DNA from: Nitrospirota bacterium
Lineage (GTDB): Bacteria > Nitrospirota > Thermodesulfovibrionia > Thermodesulfovibrionales > UBA6898
Assembly (NCBI GenBank): GCA_016215155.1
Contig: JACRLQ010000008.1
Location: 19,648-83,647 of the forward strand
DNA length: 64,000 bases
Direction: 5' to 3'
The first letter of the stretch is position 1, and each line of letters begins with the position of its first letter. This document shows, piece after piece, positions 1 to 8,561 of the stretch. Both the position numbers and the translations under genes were made by a program. Below the pieces are notes generated by a model. It searched no databases. It had not been told where the DNA came from and saw nothing but the letters and a program-made list of their open reading frames with translations.

Positions 1-2
1 AT

Positions 3-851
3 ACGAGGGACGAAATGGGGGACCTGGCGAACGCGTTCAATGCCATGACGGCCGACCTCAAAAAGGCCAAGAACGAACTCCTTGAGTGGGGCAATACCCT
101 TGAGAAAAAAGTCGACGATAAGACCAGGACGATACAGATGGCGCAGGCCCAGCTGATCCATTCCGAAAAACTGGCGTCGCTGGGCAGGATGGCCGCCGGG
201 GTCGCCCACGAGATCAACAGCCCGCTTACGGGCATCGTCACCTTCGGACACCTGCTGCTCAAACGGTTCCCTCCGGGTTCGCAGGAGCGCGAGGACGTCG
301 AGGTCATCATCGAGCAGGCCAACAGGTGCTCGAACATAATAAAGGGGCTCCTGGGGTTTGCCAGGGCGTCCGCAGCCGAAAAAGCGCCGGTCAACATTAA
401 TGACGTGCTCGACAGGTCCCTGAACATCGTCCGGAACAAGGCCGATTTTTTCAATATAAAACTGGTCACGGAATTCGATGATTCACTCAGACGCGTAAAG
501 GCCGACGCCTCACAGCTGCAGCAGGTATTTCTTAACATGATAATGAACGCGGCCGACGCGGTGGAAGGCAAAGGGACGATATCGATAATCACGAAAAACG
601 TGATCGAGGACAATACTGAATTCGTAGAGATAGAGTTCAGGGACACGGGCACCGGTATAAGCGAGGAGAACATAGAAAAGATTTTCGAGCCGTTTTTTAC
701 CACAAAACCGGTAGGCAAAGGCACCGGGCTGGGGCTTGCCGTGAGCCACGGGATCGTGCTCGACCACGGAGGGAAGCTCCTGGTCAAAAGCAAGCCCGGC
801 GAGGGCACAAGCTTTTTCGTAAAATTCCCGGCGGACAAGGAAAAACCATGA
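3..851 (+). CDS. sensor histidine kinase, C-terminal part (5' end outside window)
   Basis: The reading frame is already open at the window edge. It begins inside a HAMP linker (TRDEMGDLANAFNAM), so the sensor and membrane part lies upstream. Counting from the first in-window Met (base 15), a coiled-coil linker is followed by the dimerisation and phosphoacceptor helix with the H-box (VAHEINSPL, His65). Next comes a HATPase domain with an N-box (MNAADAV), a G1 box (DTGTGIS), an F-box (FEPFFTTKP) and a G2 box (GTGLGLAV). It should autophosphorylate on His65 and pass phosphate to the receivers encoded just downstream. Its stop overlaps the next start by 4 bp, so it belongs to the same operon as the receiver and NADH dehydrogenase-like genes. 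The input signal cannot be told from this fragment. Confidence 0.93.
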   Translation, partial: TRDEMGDLANAFNAMTADLKKAKNELLEWGNTLEKKVDDKTRTIQMAQAQLIHSEKLASLGRMAAGVAHEINSPLTGIVTFGHLLLKRFPPGSQEREDVEVIIEQANRCSNIIKGLLGFARASAAEKAPVNINDVLDRSLNIVRNKADFFNIKLVTEFDDSLRRVKADASQLQQVFLNMIMNAADAVEGKGTISIITKNVIEDNTEFVEIEFRDTGTGISEENIEKIFEPFFTTKPVGKGTGLGLAVSHGIVLDHGGKLLVKSKPGEGTSFFVKFPADKEKP

Positions 852-1225
852 GTAAAGGGAAAATTCTGGTCATCGACGATGAAGACATCGTCAGGACGAG
901 CTGCAGCCGGACTTTAAGCCCTGAAGGCTATGAGGTGAAGCTCGTAAAAAGCGGCTTTGACGGGTTTAAACTCCTCGAAGAGGAGCAGTTCGATATTGTG
1001 CTGACCGACCTCAAGATGCCCGAGATCGACGGCATCGAGATATTAAGAAGGATAAAAGAGAAGTGGCCGGAGGTCGAGGTCATTATCATAACCGGATACC
1101 AGACGGTTGACACCGCCGTGAAGTCGATAAAACTGGGGGCTTTCGACTACCTCGAAAAGCCCTTCACTCCGGACGGCCTTATTTCATCGGTTACAAAGGC
1201 GATGGACCACAAAAAAACAGACTAA
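848..1225 (+). CDS. single-domain response regulator (CheY-like receiver)
   Basis: A 125-residue protein that consists of a receiver domain only. It has the acidic pocket near residues 10-12 (IDDED), the phosphoacceptor Asp54 (LTDLKMP), Thr82 in IITGY and the conserved Lys104 (LEKPF). There is no output domain, so it probably acts by protein-protein contact or as a phosphate sink or relay. The start codon overlaps the kinase stop, and the two are surely co-expressed. The sequence around the Asp and Lys is NtrC/AtoC-like. Two more genes with the same receiver type follow, which makes three receivers behind one kinase. Which of them the kinase prefers cannot be seen. Confidence 0.93.
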   Translation: MSKGKILVIDDEDIVRTSCSRTLSPEGYEVKLVKSGFDGFKLLEEEQFDIVLTDLKMPEIDGIEILRRIKEKWPEVEVIIITGYQTVDTAVKSIKLGAFDYLEKPFTPDGLISSVTKAMDHKKTD

Positions 1226-1259
1226 GGTTTTTTTTAATAAACTGGGATGGAGGACTGAC

Positions 1260-2027
1260 ATGGAAAAGAAGGGGAAGATTTTAGTACTTGACGATGACCC
1301 CGTTGTAACGCTCAGCTGTAAAAGGATCCTCGGCGCCGAAGGGTATAACATAATCACGACCAGCAGGGGCGAAGACGCCATCAAGAAAGTAGCCAATGAG
1401 GAATTCGACCTTCTTATCTCCGATGTGAGACTGCCCGACATCAATGGCATCACCGTCCTTCGGGAGACCAAGATAGTCCAGCCCAAGCTGGACGTGGTCA
1501 TAATAACCGGCTACCCCACCCTCGATGACGCGAAGGAGTCCGTAAAACTCGGGGCCTTTGAATTCATAGAGAAACCCTTCACCCCGGAGTTCATGTTAAA
1601 TGTCGCCAGGAAGCTCTTCGACAACAGGGGCTGGATATTGAGGAAGGCGTTCATCGATGACTTCAGAAACGAGATCGTGTCGTTGAGGGACAGCGCCAAT
1701 CCGGTCATCTTCTATAAGGAAGGGACCTGGGCGCGGCCGCTCAGCAATAATATCTGGGAAGTAGGGTGCGACGTGCGTTACTGGCTTTTAAGCGGCCAGC
1801 TGGCATTTATCGACATAGCAAACAATCTCCCTGCCGTCATGGCCGGCGAGTCGTTCGCCAAGATAGTCTCGGGAAGCGGGCAGGAAGACTCGCTTGTGTC
1901 TCCGATGACGGGGAGGGTAGTCGAGATCAACAAAGAGGCAAATCAGGCGATGAGCGCGCTTGTGCGGGACAACCTAAGTGAAGGATGGCTGCTCTGGCTT
2001 GCCAGGGTCGAACCTTTGAACATATAG
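1260..2027 (+). CDS. receiver domain fused to a GcvH-like (degenerate lipoyl) domain
   Basis: A 255-residue protein. Residues 1-120 form a receiver with Asp55 (ISDVRLP), Thr83 and Lys105 (IEKPF). Residues about 150-252 read as a glycine-cleavage H-protein fold, with an FIDIANNLPAV strand region, SPMTGRVVEIN and the closing SEGWLLWLARV. In GcvH the lipoylated lysine lies eight residues before the Pro of the SP-x-x-G turn. Here that position is Gly207 (IVSGSGQED), so lipoylation looks impossible at the usual site. The domain may therefore be a docking module rather than a lipoyl carrier. The gene sits 34 bp after the lone receiver and 44 bp before the receiver-NuoE gene, inside the same operon. 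A good purine-rich ribosome site (GGAGG) precedes the ATG. Confidence 0.85.
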   Translation: MEKKGKILVLDDDPVVTLSCKRILGAEGYNIITTSRGEDAIKKVANEEFDLLISDVRLPDINGITVLRETKIVQPKLDVVIITGYPTLDDAKESVKLGAFEFIEKPFTPEFMLNVARKLFDNRGWILRKAFIDDFRNEIVSLRDSANPVIFYKEGTWARPLSNNIWEVGCDVRYWLLSGQLAFIDIANNLPAVMAGESFAKIVSGSGQEDSLVSPMTGRVVEINKEANQAMSALVRDNLSEGWLLWLARVEPLNI

Positions 2028-2071
2028 CGCCAAAAAAAAGATAAAGCTTACAGTATTCCGAGGAGGACTTT

Positions 2072-2992
2072 ATGGCAGGAGGACCTAAAATATTGATAGT
2101 CGATGACGAACCGGTCGTCATCAAAAGCGCTGAACGGGTATTAAAAAGCGAAGGGTATGATATCGAAGGCGCCGGCGGCGGCCGCGAGGCTATCCTGAAG
2201 CTCGAAAAGGGCGGATATGACCTTGTCTTTACCGACCTCAAGATGCCCGAAGTCGACGGGCTGACGCTTATTAAATGGATCAAAAAGACCAACCCCCATA
2301 TAGGGATTGTCATCATAACGGGATATCCCTCCCAGGACACTATAAGGGACGCGCTTGAACTGGGCATTATTGACTACGTGCCCAAACCCTTCACCCCGTC
2401 AGTACTGCTGGACGTCACGGAGAGGGCGGTGCAGTGGTCTGAGGGAAGAAAACCCAAAGAGGACAAAGCGGGCGAGGAGTTCCCCCCTGCCATGGCGGCA
2501 GAGCTTGACAGGGTCATAGGCGCCTTCAGGAATGTCCCCGGAGGGCTGATCCCGGTCCTCCAGAGGGCCCAGGAGATAGTAGGGTACCTTCCCCCGGTCG
2601 TACAAAAGAGGATCGCCAAGGGCCTGAACCTCTCCGAGGCCGAGGTCCACGGGGTAGTCTCCTTTTATTCCTTCTTTACGATGAAGCCGCGGGGCGACCA
2701 TAACATCCGCGTATGCCTCGGCACCGCCTGTTATGTCAAAGGCATCGAGGGAGTGCTCGAAAAGATAGAGGAAAACCTTAAGGTGGGCATAGGAGAGACG
2801 ACCGGGGACAGAAGGTTTTCCATCGAAGGCGTAAGATGTCTCGGCGCGTGCGGCCTTGCCCCCGTCATGATGATAGACCAGGAGACATACGGCGCCCTCA
2901 CACCGGCCAAGGCCATAGGGGTGATCAAAGGCTTCGACCCTTCCGTCGGGGGCGCTGAAGTTACCGCAGCTGCGGCACAGGAGGAGGGTTAA
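2072..2992 (+). CDS. receiver domain fused to NuoE-like [2Fe-2S] subunit
   Basis: A 306-residue fusion. Residues 6-120 are a receiver with Asp55 (FTDLKMP) and a Lys in PKPFTP near 105. After a charged linker, residues about 138-290 match the 24-kDa NuoE/HoxE/HydC family, with an N-terminal helical part (VLQRAQEIVGYLP) and a thioredoxin-like [2Fe-2S] domain. The ligand pattern Cys215-x4-Cys220 ... Cys256-x3-Cys260 is complete. NuoE normally hands electrons to or from the NuoF flavin site, and NuoF is the next gene, one base downstream. This places a phosphorylatable receiver on the electron-transfer subunit itself, so redox activity or assembly may respond to the upstream kinase; that is inference. 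A strong ribosome site (GAGGAGG) precedes the start. Confidence 0.93.
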   Translation: MAGGPKILIVDDEPVVIKSAERVLKSEGYDIEGAGGGREAILKLEKGGYDLVFTDLKMPEVDGLTLIKWIKKTNPHIGIVIITGYPSQDTIRDALELGIIDYVPKPFTPSVLLDVTERAVQWSEGRKPKEDKAGEEFPPAMAAELDRVIGAFRNVPGGLIPVLQRAQEIVGYLPPVVQKRIAKGLNLSEAEVHGVVSFYSFFTMKPRGDHNIRVCLGTACYVKGIEGVLEKIEENLKVGIGETTGDRRFSIEGVRCLGACGLAPVMMIDQETYGALTPAKAIGVIKGFDPSVGGAEVTAAAAQEEG

Positions 2993-2993
2993 G

Positions 2994-5015
2994 ATGCCAA
3001 GACTGACTGTTGATGATATATTGAGGACAAAGGAAAGTCACTCGGCGGGCCTGGCCCTTAAAGAAGGCGGCTATACCGCGAAGGTCACCGTGCATATGGG
3101 GACCTGCGGGGTGGCGGCAGGCGCCAACCCTGTTATGGCCGCGCTCAGGGACGAGATGGAAAAAGCCGGCAGAAAAGATATATTCGTGACGACTTCAGGC
3201 TGCGCCGGGCTCTGCGCCCGTGAACCGCTCATAACCGTCGAGACCATTAACCAGCCGCCTGTAAGATACTGCGACATGAGCGATCAGAAGATGAGGGACA
3301 TATTCGGTGAGCATATCATGTCCGGAAGGGCGGTGGACAAATACGCGCTCGTAAGCGGCACTGAAATAACCGATGCGCCCGTATCCGGCCAAAAGCCAGG
3401 CCCATCCGTTAAAACTGACGTCACAGGGCCGTCCGAAAAGCCGGCCATACCCTCCATAGAGGATACCCCCTTTTTCAAATATCAGGTGCTCCGGGTCCTC
3501 AGGAACAAGGGCGTCATCGACCCCGAGAGCATCGAAGACTATATCGCGCGCGACGGGTACCAGGCAGTCGCGAAGGCCCTGACCCAAATGAGTTCTGAAG
3601 ACATCGTAAAGGTGGTCAAGGACTCGGGGCTGAGGGGAAGGGGCGGGGCGGGGTTCCCCACGGGCATGAAGTGGGAGTTTGCCTCGAAGGTCCCCTCTGA
3701 AGTCAAATATATGTTATGTAACGGCGATGAAGGCGATCCCGGGGCCTTTATGGACAGGTCCGTAATGGAGGCCGACCCTCACTCCGTCATCGAGGGTATG
3801 ATCATCGGGGCAAAGGCGATCGGCGCCCATCACGGCTATATATACGTCAGGGCGGAATATCCCCTTGCCGTCAAACGTCTCCAGCTGGCGATCGACCAGG
3901 CTACGGAAAGGGGCCTCCTCGGGAAGAACATCCTGGGCTCGGGGTTCGACTTTGAACTGGGCATTTATCTCGGCGCGGGAGCCTTTGTATGCGGCGAGGA
4001 GACGGCCCTTATGAGGTCCCTTGAAGGAAAGCGCGGAATGCCCAGACCCAGGCCCCCGTTTCCGGCCCAGAAAGGCCTGTGGGACAAGCCCTCAGTGCTC
4101 AATAACGTCGAGACACTCGCTCAGATCGCCCCGATCATCTTAAACGGCGCGCAGTGGTACAGGTCCCTGGGCACGGAGAAAAGCTCCGGCACGAAGGTGT
4201 TCGCCCTCACCGGCGCTATAAGCAACGTAGGCCTGGTCGAGGTCCCGATGGGTATCCCTTTAAGAAGGGTGATCTACGACATCGGCGGGGGCATAAAGAA
4301 GAAGGGAAGAAAATTCAAGGCCGTACAGCTCGGCGGGCCCTCCGGGGGCTGCATACCCGAGTCGCACCTCGACACACCCGTGACCTACGAGGACATAGTT
4401 GCGACCGGCGCTATCATAGGCTCAGGCGGAATGGTCGTCATGGATGACGCAAACTGCATGGTAATCACCGCGAGGTTCTTCCTGGACTTTACGGCTGACG
4501 AGTCCTGCGGGAAATGTCCTCCCTGCAGGGTAGGCACGAAAATACTGCTGGATATCCTGACGGACATAACCGCGGGCAGGGGAAAGGAAAGCGACATAGA
4601 GACCCTTGAGGACCTCTCAAGAGACATCATCGCGACCTCGCTCTGCGGCCTCGGGCAGACCGCGCCTAACCCTGTATTGACGACCCTCAGATATTTCAAA
4701 CACGAATATGAAGACCATATAAAACATAAATGGTGCAGGTCAGGGGTCTGTCGTGACCTTGCCACGTTCAGGATAGACGAGAAACTCTGCAAGGCGTGCG
4801 GGGCCTGCCTGAGGGCCTGCCCTTCGAAGGCGATCGTCGGAGAGAAGAAGGTGCCCCACAAGATTATCCAGGAACTCTGCGTTCACTGCAGGACGTGTTT
4901 TGATACCTGCAAATTCAATTCGATAATGATACTGCCGGCAGGGTTTGAGGGAGACCCCAATGAACTGCCCGGCGTGGGCGCAGCTGACGCCGGAGCAAAG
5001 AAGGGGGACGCATAA
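2994..5015 (+). CDS. NuoF-like NADH-binding flavoprotein subunit with extra ferredoxin domains
   Basis: A 673-residue subunit of the NuoF/HydB/FdhB type. An N-terminal thioredoxin-like [2Fe-2S] domain carries Cys38, Cys70 and Cys74 (MGTCG, SGCAGLC). The NuoF core holds the NADH/FMN motifs (RGRGGAGFPTGMKW at 214-227, NGDEGDPGAFMD near 243-254, GAGAFVCGEETAL). The [4Fe-4S] site is Cys505, Cys508, Cys511 and Cys551. The C-terminus adds a two-cluster ferredoxin (Cys599/602/605/609 and 629/632/635/639). This longer architecture is typical of soluble NAD-linked hydrogenases, formate dehydrogenases and bifurcating enzymes rather than of complex I. It abuts receiver-NuoE and the NuoG-like gene with a one-base gap and no gap, so the three products form one complex that oxidises or makes NADH. 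Confidence 0.95.
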   Translation: MPRLTVDDILRTKESHSAGLALKEGGYTAKVTVHMGTCGVAAGANPVMAALRDEMEKAGRKDIFVTTSGCAGLCAREPLITVETINQPPVRYCDMSDQKMRDIFGEHIMSGRAVDKYALVSGTEITDAPVSGQKPGPSVKTDVTGPSEKPAIPSIEDTPFFKYQVLRVLRNKGVIDPESIEDYIARDGYQAVAKALTQMSSEDIVKVVKDSGLRGRGGAGFPTGMKWEFASKVPSEVKYMLCNGDEGDPGAFMDRSVMEADPHSVIEGMIIGAKAIGAHHGYIYVRAEYPLAVKRLQLAIDQATERGLLGKNILGSGFDFELGIYLGAGAFVCGEETALMRSLEGKRGMPRPRPPFPAQKGLWDKPSVLNNVETLAQIAPIILNGAQWYRSLGTEKSSGTKVFALTGAISNVGLVEVPMGIPLRRVIYDIGGGIKKKGRKFKAVQLGGPSGGCIPESHLDTPVTYEDIVATGAIIGSGGMVVMDDANCMVITARFFLDFTADESCGKCPPCRVGTKILLDILTDITAGRGKESDIETLEDLSRDIIATSLCGLGQTAPNPVLTTLRYFKHEYEDHIKHKWCRSGVCRDLATFRIDEKLCKACGACLRACPSKAIVGEKKVPHKIIQELCVHCRTCFDTCKFNSIMILPAGFEGDPNELPGVGAADAGAKKGDA

Positions 5016-7487
5016 ATGACCGTAGAACTTACCATCAACGAAAAAAAGATAACTGTCGAAGAGGGGACGACCATCCTCAAGGCCGCCCAGCAGAACGGGA
5101 TAAAGATCCCCAACCTGTGTTTCGACAAGAGGCTTAGGCCCTATGGAGGCTGCAGGCTCTGCGTTGTCGAGGTCGAAGGCCAGCCCCGGCTCTTCGCCTC
5201 CTGTTCGACCCCGGTCGCTCCCAATATGGTCGTAAAGACGGACACCCCGAAGCTCAAAAAGGCCCGGCAGACCGTTTTGGAACTGCTGCTGGTCCACCAT
5301 CCTCTTGACTGCCCGATCTGCGACAAGGCGGGAGAATGTGACCTCCAGGACCTCGCCTTCGAATTCGGAAAGCCCGAGGGCAGGTTCATACGCCACAGGA
5401 AGGCGATGCCGCCGGATGTCAGGGGACCGCTGGTCGAACTGACCGCAAACCGCTGTATCCTCTGCGGCAAGTGCGTGAGGATATGCTCCGAACATCAGGG
5501 ACGCGCAGCGCTGGGACTTATAAACAGAGGGTTCTCTACGGTAGTACAGCCCGCCTTCGGCGAGATCCTCGAATGCGACTATTGCGGCCAGTGCATCGAC
5601 ATATGCCCGACAGGCGCCCTCCTTTCGAAGCCCTTTAAGTTCCAGGCACGGGCATGGTTCCTTGAAGAAAACGACACGATATGCCCCTTCTGCGGATGCG
5701 GATGCACACTCACGCTGGGCGTAAGGGAAGGGAAGATATTGAGGTCAAGGGGCAGGGAAGACACGGGCAGAAGCGACGGCAACCTCTGCGGAAGGGGCAG
5801 GTTCGGCGTGGATTACATATACAGCGAAGGCCGGCTCAGGACCCCCATGATAAAAAAAGACGGTGTCCTTACGCCTGTCTCCTGGGACGAGGCCTTGGCC
5901 TTCATAAGCGAAAGGCTCAAGTCCATAATGGCAGCCCATGGCAAGACCTCTGTCGGGGCGATCGGATCACACAGGTGCACAAATGAAGACAACTATATGT
6001 TGAGGAAGTTTATGGTGAACGTGGTCGGGTCGGCCAACATGGATTCGTCCGCAGCCTTCGGCTATTCAAAGGTCCAGAAGGCCCTCGAAAAGGCCTTCGG
6101 GACAAAAAACCACCCGATCTCACTCAAGGCCCCGCTCGGAAAAGACGTCATATTCATCGTCGAGTCGGACATAAGCATCACGCACCCGATATTCGGCCTC
6201 AATATACTTCAGGCAAAAAGGGAAGGCTCCAAACTCATCGTTGCCGATACCAGGGAGACGAAGCTTACCCGGCACAGCACCAGCCGCCTGAAGATGAAAC
6301 AGGGGACATCGGTGGCGCTTTTAAACGGGGTTGCGAAGATCATCATAGACAAGAATCTGTTTAACAGGGAGATCGTCTCGAAGATGAGCGGCTTCGCGGA
6401 ATTCGCGAAGGCGTTGGCCCAGTATACTCCCTCACATGTCTCGAAGATCACGGGAATCCCCGAGGAAACGCTCGTTGAGACGGCAACCGCCCTTGCCAGG
6501 GCAAAAAACAGGATGATCGCCTTTACCGTGAGCGTCAACGAAAACACCAAGGGCGCCGACCTGGTGCTCGCCGCCTCGAACCTCGTCATACTCCTTGGGG
6601 AAGAGACGGACGCACTTCAGATACCCGCCGAATATGCAAATACCTACGGCGTCTACAAGGTCGGAGTAAGGCCTGATGCAGACGCGCCAAACGGCAGGGA
6701 CCTGTTCGGGATGCTCTACGAACCGGGGGCCCTCAAGGCGCTTTACATCATGGGCGAAGACCCGGTTTCCGCCTTCCCGTTCAACTCGAAGATAACGGCG
6801 AACCTCACCGGTCTGGACCTCCTGGTGGTGCAGGACATAGCGCTTACCGACACGGCAAAGCTCGCGGACGTTGTCCTCCCTGCGGCGGCATGGGGAGAAA
6901 AGGACGGCACGTTCATAAATGCCGAGGGAGTGGCGCAGGACCTGAAAAAGATTGTGGATGCGCCGGGGCAGGCCCTTCCTGACTGGAAGATCCTGAGGAA
7001 CCTTTCCCTTGCGATGGGCAGGGAGATCGCGGTAAGAAATATTTCCGACATAACGGCGGAGGTCATGGGCCAGACAAGGGAAGGTGAGCAGACCTCAGAC
7101 ATCAGACAATTCAACCCTGTGGCTTATACGCCACAGGAAGAGCCGGACGAGGGATATCCGCTTTCGCTTATTACAAGAGACGTGCTCCAGCATTCAGGCA
7201 CCATGTCCACGCGCTCGAAGTCGCTTGACCTTGTGGTGTCCGAGGCCCTGGTTGAGATCAATACCGGGGATGCGAAAAGGCTCGGGGTATCAGACGGCAG
7301 CCACGTAAAGATATCGTCGAGGCGGGGCGCCGTCTATCTTAAAGCAAAGGTGACGGATGCGGTGCCCGAAGGAAGTGTATACGCTCCGCTTCACTTCCCT
7401 CACGGGAAGATCAATTCTCTTATCTATCCGTCTGAAAACGGCGCCGCGGGGGCCGAGGCAGTCAAGGTCGAGGTGGCCGGAGGCTGA
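5016..7487 (+). CDS. NuoG/FdhA-like iron-sulfur and molybdopterin-fold subunit
   Basis: An 823-residue subunit. It begins with a [2Fe-2S] ferredoxin (Cys35, 46, 49, 63), then a His-Cys [4Fe-4S] site (His95, Cys99, 102, 108) and a two-cluster ferredoxin (Cys147-157 and 187-197). A molybdopterin-oxidoreductase body follows, with its own cluster (CPFCGCGC near 223-230, Cys258) and a dinucleotide-binding domain at the end. Formate dehydrogenases have Sec or Cys in the sequence around NMDSSAAFGY (341-350). Here the matching residue appears to be Gly349, and there is no in-frame TGA. It therefore resembles NuoG, which keeps the fold without molybdenum catalysis, although the complete dinucleotide domain means bound cofactor cannot be excluded. 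It is the last gene of the operon and is followed by a terminator. Confidence 0.92.
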   Translation: MTVELTINEKKITVEEGTTILKAAQQNGIKIPNLCFDKRLRPYGGCRLCVVEVEGQPRLFASCSTPVAPNMVVKTDTPKLKKARQTVLELLLVHHPLDCPICDKAGECDLQDLAFEFGKPEGRFIRHRKAMPPDVRGPLVELTANRCILCGKCVRICSEHQGRAALGLINRGFSTVVQPAFGEILECDYCGQCIDICPTGALLSKPFKFQARAWFLEENDTICPFCGCGCTLTLGVREGKILRSRGREDTGRSDGNLCGRGRFGVDYIYSEGRLRTPMIKKDGVLTPVSWDEALAFISERLKSIMAAHGKTSVGAIGSHRCTNEDNYMLRKFMVNVVGSANMDSSAAFGYSKVQKALEKAFGTKNHPISLKAPLGKDVIFIVESDISITHPIFGLNILQAKREGSKLIVADTRETKLTRHSTSRLKMKQGTSVALLNGVAKIIIDKNLFNREIVSKMSGFAEFAKALAQYTPSHVSKITGIPEETLVETATALARAKNRMIAFTVSVNENTKGADLVLAASNLVILLGEETDALQIPAEYANTYGVYKVGVRPDADAPNGRDLFGMLYEPGALKALYIMGEDPVSAFPFNSKITANLTGLDLLVVQDIALTDTAKLADVVLPAAAWGEKDGTFINAEGVAQDLKKIVDAPGQALPDWKILRNLSLAMGREIAVRNISDITAEVMGQTREGEQTSDIRQFNPVAYTPQEEPDEGYPLSLITRDVLQHSGTMSTRSKSLDLVVSEALVEINTGDAKRLGVSDGSHVKISSRRGAVYLKAKVTDAVPEGSVYAPLHFPHGKINSLIYPSENGAAGAEAVKVEVAGG

Positions 7488-7519
7488 TTTTAGAGGCTGA
7501 TTTTATTTGTTGTAAAGAG

Positions 7520-7555
7520 GGCAGGCAGACTTTGATATTTGCCTGCCTTTTTTTT
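7520..7555 (+). terminator. Rho-independent terminator after the NADH-module operon
   Basis: Perfect 8-bp stem (GGCAGGCA pairing with TGCCTGCC) with a 12-base loop, followed by eight T residues. It lies 33 bp after the NuoG-like stop and ends the operon that starts before the window. Confidence 0.9.
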
Positions 7556-7561
7556 GGTTTT

Positions 7562-7792
7562 CTATAAGGAGTTCCACTCCGTCGGCATCAATGTTCGACC
7601 AATAATCCCTTCTACTTCTTTAATCATCATTTTAAGTTGAGGGACAGAATATTCGTCATTCGAAGGAATGGCTAAACGATGTTGACTGAAAACCATAAAC
7701 TGGTGCCTGGTCCCCGAAAAAGGCCCCTCAAACCCGAGTTTGCGCACACGACTTATAAAATCGCGACGCTTACAGGGCGTCCACTGATTCAC
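7562..7792 (-). CDS. hicA: HicA-family mRNA interferase toxin
   Basis: A 76-residue basic protein with the HicA double-stranded-RNA-binding-like fold. It has a hydrophobic start (KRRDFISRVRKLGF), the GTRHQF segment whose His30 corresponds to the catalytic His of HicA, and the terminal helix (SVPQLKMMIKEV). HicA toxins cleave mRNA and are neutralised by HicB. The start overlaps the end of the upstream hicB by 23 bp, so the order here is antitoxin first. The 3' end converges on the terminator of the NADH-module operon. The length is normal and no key residue is missing. Confidence 0.85.
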   Translation of the reverse strand: MNQWTPCKRRDFISRVRKLGFEGPFSGTRHQFMVFSQHRLAIPSNDEYSVPQLKMMIKEVEGIIGRTLMPTEWNSL

Positions 7793-8042
7793 GGGAAGGT
7801 TCTTTATTTAAGTCGAGTTCTCCGATGACAGGAAGCGGGTGCCCAAGCTTTATACCGACAAAGATCCAGTCCTCAAGGGTAGCATGCAACTCATCCTCGC
7901 ATTCGCGCAAGGTGGTCCCAAAAGACAAAACCCCTTTGCAGACAGGTATGCGCCCGGCATATGTTCCATCGTCAAGCTTGTCGTATACAGCCTGTGCCAA
8001 GGCCTGCTCAACATATTCGCTCAAGATGAATCGTACAGTCAT
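7770..8042 (-). CDS. hicB: HicB-family antitoxin
   Basis: A 90-residue protein whose residues 18-75 match the HicB partial RNase H-like fold (YAGRIPVCKGVLSFGTTL, then the amphipathic helix with LEDWIFVGIKLG). The usual C-terminal DNA-binding tail is short or absent, so repression of its own promoter is uncertain. It is translated with hicA through a 23-bp overlap and should bind and silence HicA. The upstream 50 bp are AT-rich, but I cannot assign promoter elements with proper spacing. Confidence 0.82.
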   Translation of the reverse strand: MTVRFILSEYVEQALAQAVYDKLDDGTYAGRIPVCKGVLSFGTTLRECEDELHATLEDWIFVGIKLGHPLPVIGELDLNKEPSRESVDAL

Positions 8043-8561
8043 ATTGATTTAATATTACCATTTTTATCAAAAAAAGTACCCGCTACCGCAAACTTCTGTT
8101 TGACCGAACAAGCTATGTGCCATGATTATTATTCCCCGGGAACTTATTTCAACCATCTTGACAATAGCATGAACTTAAGGAAAAGTACAGAAGAATAAAA
8201 CGAAAAAAGAAGAATAACCGCGCGTTTTTGAAGAACTGGCTGCAACTATCTTAACAGAAGACATCCCCTTAGTTTTTGTCGCCTTTCTGCGTAAAACAAC
8301 GTCTGCATCATACTGCCTGTTTTTTGTTATTGTCGATGAACAACCCCGCGGCAAGCTGACGGGGTATCCCGAATATCCGCGCCCTTGAGAGGAGGGCCTA
8401 AGGGGAGGGTAATATAAATCAAAGCCGTAGCGAGCTTCGTGGAATTAGACCCAGAGATTAAACGAATGGCTTCCCCGATCAAGTTTACCCGCCTTCGGCA
8501 GCGCCAAAGGCGACCAGGGTCGGGGAATGACGGAAATATGCAGCGGGGGATAATTAAAATG
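8043..8561. other. 520-bp intergenic region, no gene recognised
   Basis: Between hicB and the exported SUMF1-like gene, both on the minus strand. The first 250 bp are AT-rich. From about 8335 to 8535 the sequence becomes GC-rich, with short inverted words (CCCTTGAG...CTAAGGGG) and a GGGGAATGACGG tail that resemble the dispersed palindromic repeats elsewhere in this window. A frame across this stretch has no coding character or ribosome site. It is best read as decayed repeat DNA. Confidence 0.5.

Noticed and set aside
510..767. Minus-strand open frame within the histidine kinase gene
   Set aside because: It has no ribosome site or family resemblance. It is the complement of conserved kinase motifs.
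4740..5495. 251-codon minus-strand frame across the NuoF/NuoG-like junction
   Set aside because: It runs opposite two well-supported genes, and its length follows from their GC-rich codon use.
5016..7487. An active formate dehydrogenase catalytic subunit
   Set aside because: The Sec/Cys site seems to be Gly, and there is no in-frame TGA. The N-terminal layout equals NuoG.
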